Positions 31,226 through 40,877 of a stretch of 64,000 bases of DNA are shown here, piece by piece. The notes beneath the pieces are model-generated. The model saw only the letters and a program-made list of their open reading frames with translations, did not search any database and was not told where the DNA came from. The stretch comes from an uncultured Paracoccaceae bacterium. Its GTDB lineage: Bacteria; Pseudomonadota; Alphaproteobacteria; Rhodobacterales; Rhodobacteraceae. A program made the position numbers and the translations under genes. Location: positions 1 through 64,000 of the forward strand of contig CANMMF010000007.1 in NCBI GenBank assembly GCA_947498985.1, given 5' to 3'. Position 1 is the stretch's first letter; every line of letters begins with the position of its first letter.

Positions 31226-33316
31226 ATGCGCGACGTCTTCGGCATCCTGGCGATCTGCCTCGCGATCGTCGCGCTGGGCGTGTTCCGGGTGCCGGATGAA
31301 AACGCGCTTGTGGCCGCCGGGATCAAGGCCGCGGCGGAGGCCGCGCTTTATCAGGAGCCGCATCCGCTGAGCGTCGCGGTCAAGGGGCGGGTTGTGACCG
31401 TGTCGGGCCGGGTGGAAAGCGAAGCGGATCTGCGATCCGTCGCAGCGCGGCTGTCCGCGCTCGATGGTGTGGACGAGGTGCGCACGGAGCTGGTGGTGAT
31501 GCCGGTTGTGACCCCGTTTGTACTGAGCGTGACCAAACACGAAGCGGATGTGCAACTGACCGGCCACGCGCCAAGTGCGGCTCTGGCGCAGCGGATCATC
31601 GCCGAACTGGGGCTGGCCGAGGCCGGGGTGGCGCTGCCCGTGGCCTCTGGCGTGCCGGATCGCGACTGGGGCGCTGTCGCTCTGCTGGCGGCCGAACAGG
31701 TCGCCGGGATGCTCGATGCCGAGATGGTGCTGCAGGACCGCGCGCTGAGCCTCGGCGGGACGACGCACCTGCCCGCAAGAGCCGCGGCAATCGCGCATGC
31801 GCTCGAGGATCTGCCGGAAGACTATTCCCTGTCGCTCGATCTCGAGGCGGTGGATGACGGCACGCCCTACCGGTTTCACATGGCGCGTGACGGCTTGCTG
31901 GGGCTTCGGCTGGCCGGAAAGCTGCCGCCGGATTTTGACGAGGCGGCGCTGGCGGTGCTTGGCTCGCCGCAGGACAGCGCGCTGGAACGGGCGCCGCTGC
32001 CATTGGACGCGCCGGGATTCGCGCCCGCGCTGCAGGCCGTGCTGCCGCTTGCGGCGGGGCTGACATACGGGGTTGTGACGGTGGGCGCTGGCCTCGTCAC
32101 GCTCGAAGGCGGGCCGGTGTCGGAGGCGCAGCTGGCCGATGCCGAGGCGCTGGCCGCGCAATTGCCGGAAGGCTACGCGCTGCATCTGGCGCTGGTTCCC
32201 GAAGACGAGGACACACCGTGGCACGTGACGCTCGACTGGGACGGAGAGACGCTTGCCTTTGACGGGCGGGTGCCGCGGGACTTCGATGCGCAGGCGCTTG
32301 CGGACAGCATGCAGGCGCCGCTCGATGCCGCCCGGCTGGCCTTTGCGCCCTATCGCGACCTGCAGGGATGGGCGGCGCCGCTGGCGCAGGCGGTGGCCGG
32401 ATTGCGGCTGCTGGAGCGCGGTCAGGTGGTTCTGGACAGTGACGGGCTGCGCGTGTCCGGCGTGGCGGCGGATCCGCTGGTGCGGCGGCAGGCCTCGCGC
32501 GCGGGCGGCGGACTCAACCTGTCGGAGGTCATGCTCGCCGATGACGGCGCGCCGCTGGTCTTCGCGCTGCGCTACGATGCCACCAGGGGCGGTGCCGTCA
32601 GCGGCAAGCTGCCCGAGGGGCTGCGTCTGCCAGCCATGGCCGAGGCGCTTGGCCTGCCCCGGTTGCGGGGCACCCCCGTCGCGGCACCGGTGGGCGATGG
32701 GGCCGAGACGCTGGATGTGCTCTCTGCCCTCGCCCCCTGGCTGGTCGAGATGGAGGCTTTCGCACTGAACTATGACGAAGGCAGCATCGCGCTCAGGGTC
32801 GAGACACCGCCCGCCGTGCCGCCCGCAACGCTGATGGCGGCGCTTGCGCCGGGCTTGCCAGGTGACGTCGACCTGTCGGTGATCGCGGCGCCGCGCCCCG
32901 CCACCGGCAGCACACGCACCCATGCCGTGCTGGGCCTCGCCCAGATCTTCACGGATGGCTACTGGTTCCCGGTGCTGGGCTTCGCGGCCTCGCGAGAGCG
33001 CTGCGATGCGGAGATGGCGGAGGCCCCGGCGGTCGCATTTGCACCGGGGCGCTTTCTGCCGGGACTGGGCAGCGCGCAGCCGCTGGCGCATCTGGCAGCG
33101 GTGGCGCGCGCCTGCACGCGGCTTGCGGATCTGGATCTGGTGATCGAGGCCACGGCCTCTTCGGCGCGGGCGGATGTGCTCAACCGTCAGCTCAGCCGCC
33201 GCCGCGCCGAAGCGGTGCGCGCGGATCTGGTGGCGCGCGGCGTGCCCGCGTCGCGGATCGAGGCGCAGGAGCTTGGGCCGGTGCGCGCCGACGGGATCGT
33301 CTATCGCTGGCAGTAA
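31226..33316 (+). CDS. Large OmpA/BON-domain envelope protein
   Basis: A 696-residue protein with an N-terminal signal anchor (residues 5-20). A BON-like domain follows (about 35-95: HPLSVAVKGRVVTVSGRVES), then several further repeats of the same alternating strand-helix type. An OmpA-like peptidoglycan-binding end is seen at about 570-696 (TDGYWFPVLGF ... LNRQLSRRRAEAVRADLVAR GVPASRI). It probably links the outer layers to peptidoglycan. It ends 16 bases inside the convergent flavoprotein gene. Confidence 0.78.
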   Translation: MRDVFGILAICLAIVALGVFRVPDENALVAAGIKAAAEAALYQEPHPLSVAVKGRVVTVSGRVESEADLRSVAARLSALDGVDEVRTELVVMPVVTPFVLSVTKHEADVQLTGHAPSAALAQRIIAELGLAEAGVALPVASGVPDRDWGAVALLAAEQVAGMLDAEMVLQDRALSLGGTTHLPARAAAIAHALEDLPEDYSLSLDLEAVDDGTPYRFHMARDGLLGLRLAGKLPPDFDEAALAVLGSPQDSALERAPLPLDAPGFAPALQAVLPLAAGLTYGVVTVGAGLVTLEGGPVSEAQLADAEALAAQLPEGYALHLALVPEDEDTPWHVTLDWDGETLAFDGRVPRDFDAQALADSMQAPLDAARLAFAPYRDLQGWAAPLAQAVAGLRLLERGQVVLDSDGLRVSGVAADPLVRRQASRAGGGLNLSEVMLADDGAPLVFALRYDATRGGAVSGKLPEGLRLPAMAEALGLPRLRGTPVAAPVGDGAETLDVLSALAPWLVEMEAFALNYDEGSIALRVETPPAVPPATLMAALAPGLPGDVDLSVIAAPRPATGSTRTHAVLGLAQIFTDGYWFPVLGFAASRERCDAEMAEAPAVAFAPGRFLPGLGSAQPLAHLAAVARACTRLADLDLVIEATASSARADVLNRQLSRRRAEAVRADLVARGVPASRIEAQELGPVRADGIVYRWQ

Positions 33317-34479
33317 CGGGCGGCGTGTTCCCCGGCCCAGAGCCCGGTGGCCAGGCAGGCAGTGATCAGATAGCCGCCGGTGGGCGCATCCCAGTCGATC
33401 ATCTCACCAGCGCAGAAAAGACCCGGACGGTCCTTCAGCATGAGGCCCGCGTCGAGCGCCTCCCACGGTACGCCACCCACGGTGGAGATCGCCTCATCCA
33501 TCGGCCGCAGACCGTCATGCGGGACGGGCAACGCCTTGATGATCTGCGCAAGCGCCGCGGGATTGGATGGCAAGGGGCGCGCGACCTCCATCAGCAGCGC
33601 CTGTGCCTGCGGGGCCAGGTGCAGGGTCTTGCGCAGATGGTTCGACAGGCTCTGCTTGCCGCGCGGACGGGACAGCCGATTGGTCAGCGCGGGCAGGTCG
33701 AGGTCGGGGGCCAGATCGATGGTCAGGGCGTGGCCTTCGCGAATGGCGGGCGCCAGCTTGTAGACGCCGCCGCCTTCCAGACCGTGCCGCGTGAGGATCG
33801 CCTCTCCGCGCGAGACGATGTCGCCCGCGCGAAACGCCAGCGCCTTGAGCGGCGCGCCGAAATGCGGCGCCATATGTGCGCTCCACGCCACCGAGATGCC
33901 CGCGTTGGAGGCGGCGAAGGGCGAAAGCGGCAGGCCGGTTTCGCGAAACCGGGTGGCCCAGACACCGTCCGAGCCAAGCCGCGCCCAGCTTGCGCCGCCA
34001 AGCGCCAGCACCGTGGCATCCGGGGTCATGCGGCGCGGTCCGTCGGGGGTGTCAAAAAGCACGTCCCGCCCGTCCCAGCCCTGCCAGTGCCAGCGCGCAT
34101 GCCGGTCGAGCCCCTTGCCGTCGAGCCGCGCGAGCCAGGCCCTGAGCAGCGGAGAGGCCTTCATCACCACCGGAAAAAGCCGCCCCGTGGAGCCTGTGAA
34201 GGTGGCCTGTCCCAGCGTGCTGGCCCAGATCCGCACCTCCTCGGGCCCGAACCGCGCGAGCATCGGCGCCAGCCGGTCGGCGGCGTTACCGTATGCGGCC
34301 TGAAACCTGTCCGGCTCTTCGATCCGGGTCAGGTTGAGGCCGGATTTCCCGGCCATGAGGAACTTGCGGCCCAGAGAGGGTTTGTGATCGGCCAGCGTCA
34401 CTTCGATGCCCGCGTCGAGCAGGGCCTCGGCCGCAATCAACCCGGCAGGCCCGCCGCCGATCACCAGCGCGCGCGTCAT
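33301..34479 (-). CDS. HI0933-like flavoprotein (TIGR03862 type)
   Basis: A 392-residue FAD-binding oxidoreductase. The dinucleotide fold is at the N-terminus (ALVIGGGPAGLIAAEALLDA) with the RKFLMAGKSGLNLTR segment of BaiN/HI0933 proteins, and the second FAD contact at the C-terminus (GLFCAGEMIDWDAPTGGYLI). The reaction is unknown for the subgroup. The stop overlaps the end of the convergent OmpA gene by 16 bases. Length and both FAD motifs are intact. Confidence 0.9.
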   Translation of the reverse strand: MTRALVIGGGPAGLIAAEALLDAGIEVTLADHKPSLGRKFLMAGKSGLNLTRIEEPDRFQAAYGNAADRLAPMLARFGPEEVRIWASTLGQATFTGSTGRLFPVVMKASPLLRAWLARLDGKGLDRHARWHWQGWDGRDVLFDTPDGPRRMTPDATVLALGGASWARLGSDGVWATRFRETGLPLSPFAASNAGISVAWSAHMAPHFGAPLKALAFRAGDIVSRGEAILTRHGLEGGGVYKLAPAIREGHALTIDLAPDLDLPALTNRLSRPRGKQSLSNHLRKTLHLAPQAQALLMEVARPLPSNPAALAQIIKALPVPHDGLRPMDEAISTVGGVPWEALDAGLMLKDRPGLFCAGEMIDWDAPTGGYLITACLATGLWAGEHAARYCQR

Positions 34480-34567
34480 CGCAGGGTGTGCGCCCGGGGT
34501 GCGGCGCCGCGCGCGGGATGGCGCGGGCCAGGGCCCGGATCCGGCGCGGACCGGAGGGCGCTCGCGG

Positions 34568-35893
34568 TCATGAAGGGGCCGGGCCGCGCATTTCGATCAC
34601 CCGGTGCGGATAGGGGATCTCGATGCCGTTTTCCCTGAGCGCGTTCCAGATCAGGAACAGCACGTCCGAGCTGTACTTGTTCTTGCCATCGTCGATGCCG
34701 TTGACCCAGAACTCGACCCCGAAGTCGACGCCGGACTCGCCGAAGCCGCGCAGTTCGCAATCGGGCGGCTCCGGCTCCTGCAGCACGTCGGGATGTCTGG
34801 AGACGGCGGCCGCGATGATGTCCGGCACAAGGTTGATGTCGGTATCGTAGCTCACCGAGAACGCGACCTCGTAGCGGTTGGCGCTGCCCTGATCGGAGTA
34901 ATTGATGACCCGGGTGGTGATGAAATCCTCGTTGGGCACGACGATCCAGCGGCCGTCGAAGGTCTCCAGGATCATCGCCCGGGCCGTGGTCTTGATGATC
35001 GTGCCGGACTCGCCGTTGTCGAGCTCCACGTAGTCGCCCACCGTGGCCTGCCCTTCGAGCAGCAGGATCACGCCGGAGATGTAATTGGCCGCGATCTTCT
35101 GCAGACCGAAGCCCAGACCGACACCGATGGCCCCCCCCAGCACCGCCAGCGAGGTCAGGGGAATGCCCATGATGTTCATCAGCAGAAGGAAGGCGAGACC
35201 GAAGATCGCAACTTCGGCGGCCTTTGCCGCCAGTTGCCGCGTGGCGGGCTGCATCTCTTCCTGCCGCTCGATGAAATCGCCGGTCTGTTCGTTGGACCAG
35301 CGCCCCAGCCAGAACAGGATCGAGCCTGCAATCACCCCGCGAATGAGCGCCATCACCGAGAAGGTGATGTTGCCGAGGCGCACGGTCATCTCGTTGAGCT
35401 GCGCAATGCTGTCGTCGAGCAGCCCCAGCGCGTAAAGCGCCATGATCGGCAGCAGGATGAACCGCCCGACGGTCTTGAGGAACGGGTCGGTGACGATCTC
35501 GCGCACCAGGATGCGCGCGGCGATGAAGAGGAAGATCCGCTTGCCGAAGGCAATCACCGCGCCGGAGCCGAAAAGCTGGCGGGTGACCTGTTCGCCAAGC
35601 GCCGTGAACGCCCAGGCAAAAAGCGGCAGCAGCAGCGGCACGAAGATCAGCAGGAAGCGGCGCGACGTGGCAAAGACCGACCGGTTGTCGGCCTCGGGCG
35701 TCAGCAACCGCTCGAGCCAGGGGCGCAGGCGTCTGGTCAGCAGCAGGGCCAGCAGGAAGGCGGCCAGCAACAGCCCGAACTGCGACCACGCGGCAGGCGA
35801 GAGCAGCCAGACCTTGGCGATGTCCCATGCCTGAAGGAGATAGGCCAGCGCGCGCTGGACGATCTCGGGCTGCGAGGCGAGGTCGAAATTCAT
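34568..35893 (-). CDS. MscS-family mechanosensitive ion channel
   Basis: A 441-residue inner-membrane channel with extra N-terminal transmembrane helices (about four before the pore) compared with E. coli MscS. The pore helix and beta domain are clear (LGGAIGVGLGFGLQKIAANY, then GVILLLEGQATVGDYVEL and IIKTTARAMILETFDGR, VPNEDFITTRVINYS). It should open on hypo-osmotic shock. The start at 35893 (MNFDLASQP) is preferred, as the in-frame upstream part overlaps the divergent HNH gene's promoter. Confidence 0.93.
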   Translation of the reverse strand: MNFDLASQPEIVQRALAYLLQAWDIAKVWLLSPAAWSQFGLLLAAFLLALLLTRRLRPWLERLLTPEADNRSVFATSRRFLLIFVPLLLPLFAWAFTALGEQVTRQLFGSGAVIAFGKRIFLFIAARILVREIVTDPFLKTVGRFILLPIMALYALGLLDDSIAQLNEMTVRLGNITFSVMALIRGVIAGSILFWLGRWSNEQTGDFIERQEEMQPATRQLAAKAAEVAIFGLAFLLLMNIMGIPLTSLAVLGGAIGVGLGFGLQKIAANYISGVILLLEGQATVGDYVELDNGESGTIIKTTARAMILETFDGRWIVVPNEDFITTRVINYSDQGSANRYEVAFSVSYDTDINLVPDIIAAAVSRHPDVLQEPEPPDCELRGFGESGVDFGVEFWVNGIDDGKNKYSSDVLFLIWNALRENGIEIPYPHRVIEMRGPAPS

Positions 35894-35966
35894 CGGCAGG
35901 TCCGTGCAGGGCGGTCGTTCGCGACCACTCTTGCCTTGCGGTCCCGCGCGGCACAAGTCTTTGCGC

Positions 35967-36272
35967 ATGTGTGACGATGATCCGCTGCCGCATTGCCCGC
36001 TCTGCCTGCGCCCGATACCGGCCCATGCGCGGCAGAGCCTGCATCACCTGACGCCGCGTCTGAAAGGCGGCAAGGGTGGGCCGGTCGTGCGGTTGCACCA
36101 GATCTGCCACAACGAGATCCACGCGGCCTTTACCGAGGCCGAACTGGCGCGCGATCTCAACACGCCCGAGGCGTTGCGCGCGCATCCGCGCCTGCAGCGG
36201 TTCCTGACCTGGGTCGCCAGACGCCCGCCCGATTTTCACAGCCGCAGCGCAGGCGGGCGACGCAAGCGCTGA
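35967..36272 (+). CDS. Small HNH-endonuclease-like protein
   Basis: A 101-residue protein with CPLCLRPI (zinc Cys pair), then QSLHHLTPRLKGG and RLHQICHNEIHAAF, the order Cys-x2-Cys, His-His, and His/Asn/His expected for an HNH motif. Family members are often annotated only as HNH endonucleases of unknown target. The C-terminal third is basic. It begins 74 bases from the divergent MscS gene and ends 67 bases before ybgC. It could be a solitary domestic nuclease. Confidence 0.75.
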   Translation: MCDDDPLPHCPLCLRPIPAHARQSLHHLTPRLKGGKGGPVVRLHQICHNEIHAAFTEAELARDLNTPEALRAHPRLQRFLTWVARRPPDFHSRSAGGRRKR

Positions 36273-36339
36273 TCCTCGCCGCGCTCTTGCGTGCGCGTCT
36301 CGGGCGGGGCAAGACGGGGGCGCAGATCAGGAGGCCGCG

Positions 36340-36729
36340 ATGACCCATATTTTCCCGGTGCGCGTGTTCTACGAGGACACCGACATGGCGGGCATCGTCT
36401 ATCACGCCAATTACCTCAAGTTCATCGAACGCGCGCGCAGCGATTGGGTGAAGGAACAGGGGCTCGACCAGAACGCGATGCGCGAGGAGGACGGGATCGT
36501 CTTTGTCGTACGCCGGATCGAGGCGGATTACCTCGGCATGGCGAAATATGACGACGCGCTGGAGGTGCGCACGCAGGTCCGCTCGATGACCGGCGTGCGG
36601 CTGGTGATGGGCCAGGAGGTGATGCGCGGCCAGGATTGCGTCTTTCGCGCCGAGGTGACGGCGGTTTGCGTGACGACCTCGGGCGCGCCCGCGCGTCTGC
36701 CGGCGCAATTGCGCAAGCAGCTGCACTGA
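36340..36729 (+). CDS. ybgC: Tol-Pal-associated acyl-CoA thioesterase
   Basis: A 129-residue hot-dog-fold thioesterase with the active-site block FYEDTDMAGIVYHANYLKFI (Asp in the helix-start motif). YbgC proteins hydrolyse acyl-CoA/ACP thioesters at the membrane and are nearly always the first gene of the tol-pal operon. It lies 172 bases before tolQ in the same direction. The spacer holds a likely second promoter because it is long and contains an A+T-rich stretch around 36840-36870. Confidence 0.93.
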   Translation: MTHIFPVRVFYEDTDMAGIVYHANYLKFIERARSDWVKEQGLDQNAMREEDGIVFVVRRIEADYLGMAKYDDALEVRTQVRSMTGVRLVMGQEVMRGQDCVFRAEVTAVCVTTSGAPARLPAQLRKQLH

Positions 36730-36901
36730 GCCGGCATCGGGGCCGGAAACGGGATGGACGGGCCTTTGAAACGGCGATCTTCCGCCCATCGCAGGATATG
36801 GGTGGCATGGCGCGGCAATATGTTGGCCTTTCCCCTGCAAATCGGATAAAACGATCCTTAATAGGCCCCGTAAGAGGGCCGATGGTGGAAAGAGCAGGTA
36901 T

Positions 36902-37597
36902 ATGGAAGCAGAAACCCTAGCGCTCGCGCAGGAGATTGATTTCTCCATGTGGGGGCTTTTCATGCGTGCGACGCTGACCGTCAAACTCGTGATGCTGATC
37001 CTGATCGTGGCGTCCGTCTGGGCGTGGGCGATCATCATCGACAAGCTGATCTCCTACCGCCGCGCGCGCAGGCAGGCGGTGGCCTTTGACCGCGCTTTCT
37101 GGTCCGGAGAGCCGCTGGACGAGCTCTTCGACCAGATCGGGATGGAGCCGAAAGGCCGGGCGGAGCGGATCTTTGCCGCGGGCATGATGGAATGGCGGCG
37201 CAGTCACCGCGACGATGGCGGGCTTATCCCCGGCGCGCAGGCGCGCATCGACCGCAGCATGGATGTCGCGATCCAGAAAGAGGTCGAAGGGCTGCAAAAG
37301 GGCCTGCCGGTGCTGGCCACCGTGGGCTCCACCGCGCCGTTCATCGGGCTTTTCGGCACGGTCTTCGGGATCATGAACAGCTTTATCGAGATCGCCGAGC
37401 AGCAGAACACGTCGCTTGTGGTTGTGGCCCCCGGCATCGCCGAGGCGCTGCTGGCCACCGGGCTTGGCCTGCTGGCCGCGATCCCGGCGGTGATCTTCTA
37501 CAACAAGCTCTCGGCGGATGCGGACCGGATCACGGCGGGCTATGACAGCTTTGCCGACGAGTTTTCGACCATCCTTTCGCGCCAGCTGGATTCCTGA
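36902..37597 (+). CDS. tolQ: Tol-Pal system proton channel subunit TolQ
   Basis: A 231-residue inner-membrane protein of the TolQ/ExbB/MotA family with three transmembrane helices: near residues 18-42 and the pair at about 135-195 (GSTAPFIGLFGTVFGIMNSF and VAPGIAEALLATGLGLLAAI). With TolR it uses the proton gradient to energise TolA, linking inner and outer membranes during division. It is followed after 3 bases by tolR. Confidence 0.95.
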   Translation: MEAETLALAQEIDFSMWGLFMRATLTVKLVMLILIVASVWAWAIIIDKLISYRRARRQAVAFDRAFWSGEPLDELFDQIGMEPKGRAERIFAAGMMEWRRSHRDDGGLIPGAQARIDRSMDVAIQKEVEGLQKGLPVLATVGSTAPFIGLFGTVFGIMNSFIEIAEQQNTSLVVVAPGIAEALLATGLGLLAAIPAVIFYNKLSADADRITAGYDSFADEFSTILSRQLDS

Positions 37598-37600
37598 GCC

Positions 37601-38077
37601 ATGGGCGCGGGTGTGACAAAATCGGGCGGCGGTGGAAGCCGCCGCAGACGCGGCCGCCGCGGCGGGTCGCAGCCGATGTCCGAGATCAACGTCACGCCGT
37701 TTGTCGACGTGATGCTGGTGCTCCTGATCATCTTCATGGTGGCCGCCCCGCTGCTGACCGTGGGGGTGCCGGTCGAGCTGCCCAAGACCGCGGCACAGGC
37801 CTTGCCGTCCGAGACCGAAGAGCCGCTGACCGTCTCGCTGACCGCGGACGGGCTGGTGTTGCTGCAAACCTCCGAGATCGCCCGCGAGGAGCTGGTGCCG
37901 CGCCTGCGCGCGATTGCCACCGAACGGGCCGATGACCGTGTGTTCCTGCGCGCAGACGGGGCGGTCCCCTACGAGCAGGTGGCCCAGATCATGGGTGCGC
38001 TCAACGCGGGCGGGTTTTCGTCCATCGGTCTGGTGACCGATGTCGGCGGCCCGGCGCTTGACGGACAGGACCGGTAA
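37601..38077 (+). CDS. tolR: Tol-Pal system subunit TolR
   Basis: A 158-residue ExbD-family protein. A glycine/arginine-rich cytoplasmic start is followed by MSEINVTPFVDVMLVLLIIF, one transmembrane helix containing the functional Asp of the proton path, and then a periplasmic domain. It works with TolQ to harness proton flow. It starts 3 bases after the tolQ stop and ends 11 bases before tolA. Confidence 0.95.
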   Translation: MGAGVTKSGGGGSRRRRGRRGGSQPMSEINVTPFVDVMLVLLIIFMVAAPLLTVGVPVELPKTAAQALPSETEEPLTVSLTADGLVLLQTSEIAREELVPRLRAIATERADDRVFLRADGAVPYEQVAQIMGALNAGGFSSIGLVTDVGGPALDGQDR

Positions 38078-38088
38078 GGGCGCGGCCC

Positions 38089-39246
38089 ATGACCCGGGGC
38101 ACATCCATATCACTTGGCGCACATGGGCTCCTGTTCCTGTGGCTGCTGCTCGGCAACGTGTTTTCCGCCGACCCGCCGCAGATGCAGGTGGCGGATGTGA
38201 CCGTGCTGTCGGAGGCCGAGTTCGCCGCGCTGACCCGCACGGATGCGCCGCAGCCGGTGGCGGAGCCTGCGCCGGAACAGCCGCAACCGCCCGCCGAGGC
38301 GGCTCCGGAGCCCGCGCCGCCCGCCCCCGAAGCACCGCCCGCGCCCGCGCCGCCGCAACCCATCGCGCCGCCGCCCGAACCCGAACCGCGGCCGGAGCCG
38401 CAACCGGCAGTCCCGCCCGCGCCGCCACAGGCCGAGGTGCAGGATGCGCCCCCCGAAATGGCGCCCGCACCGCCGCCGCAACCGCAGGACGTGGCGCCCG
38501 ACATTTCCGTGCGCCCGGTGCCGCGACCCGCGCCGCGCGTGGCGCCTGATCCGGTGGCCCCGCCGCCGCCCGATGCCGAAGTGGCCCCCGAGGTTCAGCA
38601 GGCCGCCGACGATCAGGCCGAGGCGCCGGATGTTGCCGAGACCGAGCAGGAGCAGACCGCCCCTGAAGAGGCGGCCACGGAGATCGTGACCGAAGCCGAA
38701 GAGCCCGCCGCTGCCGCTCCAACGCGCAGCCTGCGCCCGCAGGCGCGCCCGCAGCGCGTGGTCGAGGCGGCGCAGGAGCGTCCGGCGGAACCGGACACGG
38801 CAGAGGATCCGCCCGCCGTGGCCGAGCAGACGCCCAGCGTTGCCGAGGATGTCGAGGACGTGCTGGCCGGTGTGCTGGGCGGCGACAGCGCGCCTGCTCC
38901 GGCTGAGCCCGCCGCACCCGCGGGCCCGCCGCTCACCCGCGGCGAACGCGAAGGGCTGCGGCTGGCCGTGCAGGAATGCTGGGTTGTGGATGTGGGCTCT
39001 CAGGCGGCCAACGTCACGGTGGTGCTGAGCTTTGACATGACGCGCGACGGCCGCGTCGTGGCGTCATCACTGCAGATGATCGATTCAAGCGGCGGCACGG
39101 GCGCTGCGGTGCAGACCGCGTTCAATGCAGCGCGCCGCGCGGTGCTGCGCTGCGAGCAGGGCGGCTACGAGTTGCCCGCCGAGAAATTCGAGCAGTGGAA
39201 AGAGATCGAGATGACGTTCAACCCTGCCGAGATGCGGTTGCGGTGA
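38089..39246 (+). CDS. tolA: TolA-like periplasm-spanning protein, proline-rich
   Basis: A 385-residue protein with one N-terminal transmembrane helix ([20 protein letters not shown]), a long central region (about residues 50-285) and a C-terminal TolA/TonB-like domain ([17 protein letters not shown] ... [12 protein letters not shown]). The central part is a Pro/Glu/Ala-rich extended stretch rather than the lysine-rich helical rod of E. coli TolA. It should carry force from TolQR to Pal and TolB. Position between tolR and tolB confirms the call. Confidence 0.9.
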   Translation: MTRGTSISLGAHGLLFLWLLLGNVFSADPPQMQVADVTVLSEAEFAALTRTDAPQPVAEPAPEQPQPPAEAAPEPAPPAPEAPPAPAPPQPIAPPPEPEPRPEPQPAVPPAPPQAEVQDAPPEMAPAPPPQPQDVAPDISVRPVPRPAPRVAPDPVAPPPPDAEVAPEVQQAADDQAEAPDVAETEQEQTAPEEAATEIVTEAEEPAAAAPTRSLRPQARPQRVVEAAQERPAEPDTAEDPPAVAEQTPSVAEDVEDVLAGVLGGDSAPAPAEPAAPAGPPLTRGEREGLRLAVQECWVVDVGSQAANVTVVLSFDMTRDGRVVASSLQMIDSSGGTGAAVQTAFNAARRAVLRCEQGGYELPAEKFEQWKEIEMTFNPAEMRLR

Positions 39247-39487
39247 TGCAGGTGCATCGCTCGGACAGGTGGCCTCTGCCGCGCCATGTCGGTGCCGGGC
39301 TGGCTTGCCGCCGGCCCGGGTCCGCCCATGTGCAAAGCGTGGCGCAGGGCGCGGGGCGGGGTTCTGTCACACTTCTGCGCGAGATGCGCAATTCCCCGCC
39401 GGTTTCCCCCTCGCAGGGTATTTTGTCAGGCGCGCGGCCCTTGTATGCTGCGCCAAACGGGCTTTGCCCGATGGAGGGACGAGCATT

Positions 39488-40810
39488 ATGAAGACCTGTC
39501 TTGCCGCGCTGCTGACCGCGGTTACGCTGATCCTGTCGGTGCAGACCGCCGCCGCCCAGGACGGCCCGCTGCGGATCGAGATCACCGAAGGGGTGATCGA
39601 ACCGATGCCCTACGCGGTGCCTGCCTTCGTGGCCGAGGACAGCGCAGCGCAGGCCTATGCCGAAGAGCTCAGCCGCGTCGTCGCCGCCGATCTGACCGGC
39701 ACCGGCCTTTTCCGCGAAATCCCGCGTGAGGCGCATATCTCATCGATCTCGAGCTTTGCCGCCCCGGTGGCCTTTGCCGACTGGAAGGCGATCAACGCGC
39801 AGGCGCTGATCACCGGCGCGGTCAGCGCCGAAGGCGGGCGCGTGGTGATCAAGTTCCGGGTCTGGGATGTCTTTGCGGGCCAGGAGCTGGGGCAGGGCAT
39901 GCAGTTTGCCTCCACCCCCGATGGCGCGCGGCGGCTGGCGCACAAGGTGGCCGATCAGGTCTATGCGCGTCTGACCGGCGAACAGCCCTATTTCGACAGC
40001 CGCGTGGTCTTTGTCTCGGAAACCGGACCCAAGAACGAACGCGTGAAGCGGCTGGCGATCATGGATTACGACGGCGCCAACGTGCAGTACCTGACCTCTG
40101 GCAACGCGCTGGTGCTGGCGCCGCGGTTTTCGCCCGATGGCGGTCGTGTGCTCTATACCAGCTACGAGACCGGCGCGCCGCAGATCCACGTGCTCAATGT
40201 AGGTGACGTGCAAAGCCGGGTGATGCAGCCCAGCGAAGGCATGATGAGCTTTGCGCCGCGCTTTTCGCCGGATGCGACCACGGTGATCTATTCGCTCACC
40301 AACGGCTCCAACACCGATATCTGGGCGATGGACATCGCCTCGACCGCAACCCGTCAGCTGACCTCCGCCCCGTCGATCGAGACCGCGCCGAGCTATGCGC
40401 CCGATGGCAGCCAGATCGTCTTTGAAAGCGACCGGTCGGGCACCCAGCAGCTTTACGTGATGCCCGCGGGCGGCGGCGAGGCGACGCGGATCAGCTTTGG
40501 CGAGGGGCGCTACGGCACGCCGGTCTGGTCGCCGCGCGGTGATCTCATCGCGTTCACCAAGCAGAATGCGGGCCGGTTCCATATCGGGGTGATGCGCACC
40601 GATGGCTCCGAAGAGCGGCTGCTGACCGCATCCTTCCTCGATGAAGGCCCGACCTGGGCGCCCAATGGCCGGGTGCTGATGTTCTCGCGCGAGACCCAGG
40701 GCGCGCAGGGCGCAACGACGCTTTATTCGGTCGATATCTCCGGGCGCAACCTCAAGCGGGTGCGCACACCTGCCGGGGCCTCGGATCCAAGCTGGGGGCC
40801 CTTGCAGTAA
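39488..40810 (+). CDS. tolB: Tol-Pal system periplasmic protein TolB
   Basis: A 440-residue secreted protein with a signal peptide (cleavage near AQA-like TAAAQ, residue 24). An N-terminal Rossmann-like domain (to about 165) is followed by a six-bladed propeller with repeated FSPDG-type WD40-like motifs ([51 protein letters not shown]). It docks on Pal and TolA. The start at 39488 is chosen because the signal peptide begins there. A 241-base spacer from tolA may hold a promoter. Confidence 0.96.
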   Translation: MKTCLAALLTAVTLILSVQTAAAQDGPLRIEITEGVIEPMPYAVPAFVAEDSAAQAYAEELSRVVAADLTGTGLFREIPREAHISSISSFAAPVAFADWKAINAQALITGAVSAEGGRVVIKFRVWDVFAGQELGQGMQFASTPDGARRLAHKVADQVYARLTGEQPYFDSRVVFVSETGPKNERVKRLAIMDYDGANVQYLTSGNALVLAPRFSPDGGRVLYTSYETGAPQIHVLNVGDVQSRVMQPSEGMMSFAPRFSPDATTVIYSLTNGSNTDIWAMDIASTATRQLTSAPSIETAPSYAPDGSQIVFESDRSGTQQLYVMPAGGGEATRISFGEGRYGTPVWSPRGDLIAFTKQNAGRFHIGVMRTDGSEERLLTASFLDEGPTWAPNGRVLMFSRETQGAQGATTLYSVDISGRNLKRVRTPAGASDPSWGPLQ

Positions 40811-40827
40811 CCCCCCGATTCCCATCC

Positions 40828-40856
40828 GTTGTGGTCTGTGTTAGGCTGACCACAAC
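40828..40856. promoter_or_regulatory. Hairpin between tolB and pal
   Basis: GTTGTGGTC (40828-40836) and GACCACAAC (40848-40856) form a perfect 9-base stem with an 11-base loop in the 67-base tolB-pal spacer. It is not followed by a T-run. It could protect the 3' end of the tolB part or boost separate pal expression. Confidence 0.55.
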
Positions 40857-40877
40857 ACCATGAGCAGGACAGTCCCG

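Noticed and set aside
31163-33091. A 642-codon minus-strand frame opposite the OmpA/BON gene
   Set aside because: Shadow frame, Arg/Gln/His-rich, without start signal or family match.
36917-38917. A 666-codon minus-strand frame opposite tolQ-tolR-tolA
   Set aside because: It spans three different genes on the other strand and ends in Arg/Pro-rich sequence; no real gene runs antisense to a whole operon this way.
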